A stretch of DNA of 35,229 bases from Myxococcales bacterium. GTDB lineage: Bacteria > Myxococcota_A > Bradymonadia > UBA7976 > UBA1532. A program made the position numbers and the translations under genes. This document shows positions 34,577 through 35,229 of the stretch, in pieces. The notes beneath the pieces are model-generated. The model was given only the letters and a program-made list of their open reading frames with translations, was not told the origin of the DNA and searched no databases. The stretch is taken from the NCBI GenBank assembly GCA_002731825.1, contig PCCS01000006.1:64082-99310 (forward strand). The letters run 5' to 3'. Positions within the stretch are counted from its first letter, which is position 1; every line of letters starts with the position of its first letter.

Positions 34577-35229
34577 CTATTTTTCGTTGCTTTGCCCATA
34601 GCCGGAAAAAACCCGCAGCAATCGGTCTTGGGTTTTATAGGCAAGCCAGCCTCGACCCGGTACATCGTTCATCAGAATACTAAAGGTGATCAATTCGCCG
34701 CTTCTGTGGTGAATGTAGCCGGAGAGGCAAATCACACCTTGCAATGTACCTGTTTTAGCCCGAATAGTCCCCTGAGGCATATCCCTAAAACGCTTCTTTA
34801 AAGTGCCGTCTAAACGAGACAATGCAAGGGAGCCAAAAAACTCTGGCTGTAGAGATTTGTTGTGGGCCATGCGCTGTAAGAGCGTCGTGATTTGACGAGC
34901 GGAAAATGATGTTTTCCCGAATAAACCCGACCCGTTAACGTAATTAAAGCCTTTAATTTTGACCTGTTTTTCTAGGTAGTTTTTTACGATTTCGGTCCCA
35001 TTTTTCCAATCACCTGCCTGTCCATGGACAAGACCAATCGTTCTCAAAACCTGTTCAGCCATAAAATTATTACTCAGTTTATTGATATCCTGAATAATCA
35101 GGGAAAGGGGCCGGGATGTGAGCCGAGATAGGGTCTTAATTCGATTGGGCGCTTTACCTTTTTTGGTCTGTCCCTTAACTCGAATACCTGCTCTCTTCAG
35201 AAATGCTTTAGCTGCGTCACCCGCATAAA
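34577..35229 (-). CDS. dacB: D-alanyl-D-alanine carboxypeptidase, PBP4 class (5' end outside window)
   Basis: PBP4-type enzymes trim or cleave peptidoglycan peptides in the periplasm. The frame is open from the window edge at 35229, so about 217 C-terminal residues are present and the N-terminal SxxK Ser is missing. Visible are INKLSNNFMAEQ with the Ser-Asn-Asn (SxN) triad, YVNGSGLFG, and the AKTGTLQGV KTG box. The reading frame has no stop upstream of the internal ATG at 35062, so that ATG is not the real start. The enzyme and the L,D-transpeptidase at 11548 act on the same wall. The gene is likely intact beyond the edge. Confidence 0.9.
   Translation of the reverse strand, partial: YAGDAAKAFLKRAGIRVKGQTKKGKAPNRIKTLSRLTSRPLSLIIQDINKLSNNFMAEQVLRTIGLVHGQAGDWKNGTEIVKNYLEKQVKIKGFNYVNGSGLFGKTSFSARQITTLLQRMAHNKSLQPEFFGSLALSRLDGTLKKRFRDMPQGTIRAKTGTLQGVICLSGYIHHRSGELITFSILMNDVPGRGWLAYKTQDRLLRVFSGYGQSNEK

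Noticed and set aside
34550-34585. A-run and T-run facing each other after the carboxypeptidase gene
   Set aside because: The stem would be only A:T pairs with no GC part, so a Rho-independent terminator is not supported.
1-35229. Search for defence island, CRISPR repeats, insertion sequences and prophage genes
   Set aside because: No direct-repeat array, transposase, integrase or phage structural motif was seen; the helicase and SRAP genes alone are not enough to claim a defence system.

Overview
The window is about 35 kb of compact bacterial chromosome: 28 protein-coding genes, no gap above about 270 bases, and no tRNA, rRNA, CRISPR array, insertion sequence or prophage gene that I can see. 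Several marks point to a Myxococcota/deltaproteobacterial relative, perhaps Bradymonadia-like. These are a secreted Cys-rich protein ending in a Ser/Gly/Asp-rich linker, GGGGGGC, a membrane helix and an Arg-rich tail (MYXO-CTERM style), a lipoprotein with a Cys-rich knot after its lipobox, a von Willebrand A plus DUF4159 membrane pair, and a large L,D-transpeptidase followed by a PEGA protein. GC content looks moderate, near 50%, by eye. The taxonomic placement is inference.

Layout. 19-2642 (minus): transketolase and a small membrane-anchored protein. 2758-3438 (plus): an SRAP/HMCES-type DNA-crosslink protein. 3508-9317 (minus): a tight four-gene run, transcribed as EboE-like TIM-barrel protein, anchored beta-propeller, unknown protein, then a 1018-residue SF1 helicase. 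9412-11120 (plus): a membrane zinc-ribbon protein and the adenine glycosylase MutY, divergent from the EboE run across a region holding a GAAC-N4-GTTC palindrome. 11117-13761 (minus): YkuD L,D-transpeptidase then PEGA protein. 13894-19751 (minus): aspartate kinase, DUF4159 protein, VWA/glutamine-amidotransferase-like membrane protein, serine O-acetyltransferase and a membrane protein that resembles FliL.

19994-22316: UDP-glucose dehydrogenase (plus) and UDP-glucuronate 4-epimerase (minus) face each other and together make UDP-glucuronate and UDP-galacturonate for surface polysaccharide. 22488-24746 (plus): small-subunit-type transaldolase, then an XdhC and MocA-like pair for molybdenum-enzyme maturation. 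24916-32281 (plus): secA, argJ, the MYXO-CTERM-like protein, hisS and a lipoprotein, with hairpin-forming leaders before secA and before the MYXO-CTERM-like gene. 32284-35229 (minus): YihY/BrkB-family membrane protein, an exported unknown protein and the 3' part of a PBP4-type D-Ala-D-Ala carboxypeptidase that runs off the window.

Most genes are housekeeping. The parts least explained by known systems are the EboE/propeller/unknown/helicase operon with its divergent zinc-ribbon-MutY partner and shared palindrome, the FliL-like and VWA/DUF4159 genes embedded among amino-acid genes, the transpeptidase-PEGA pair, and the structured leaders. I did not find a clear defence system or mobile island.
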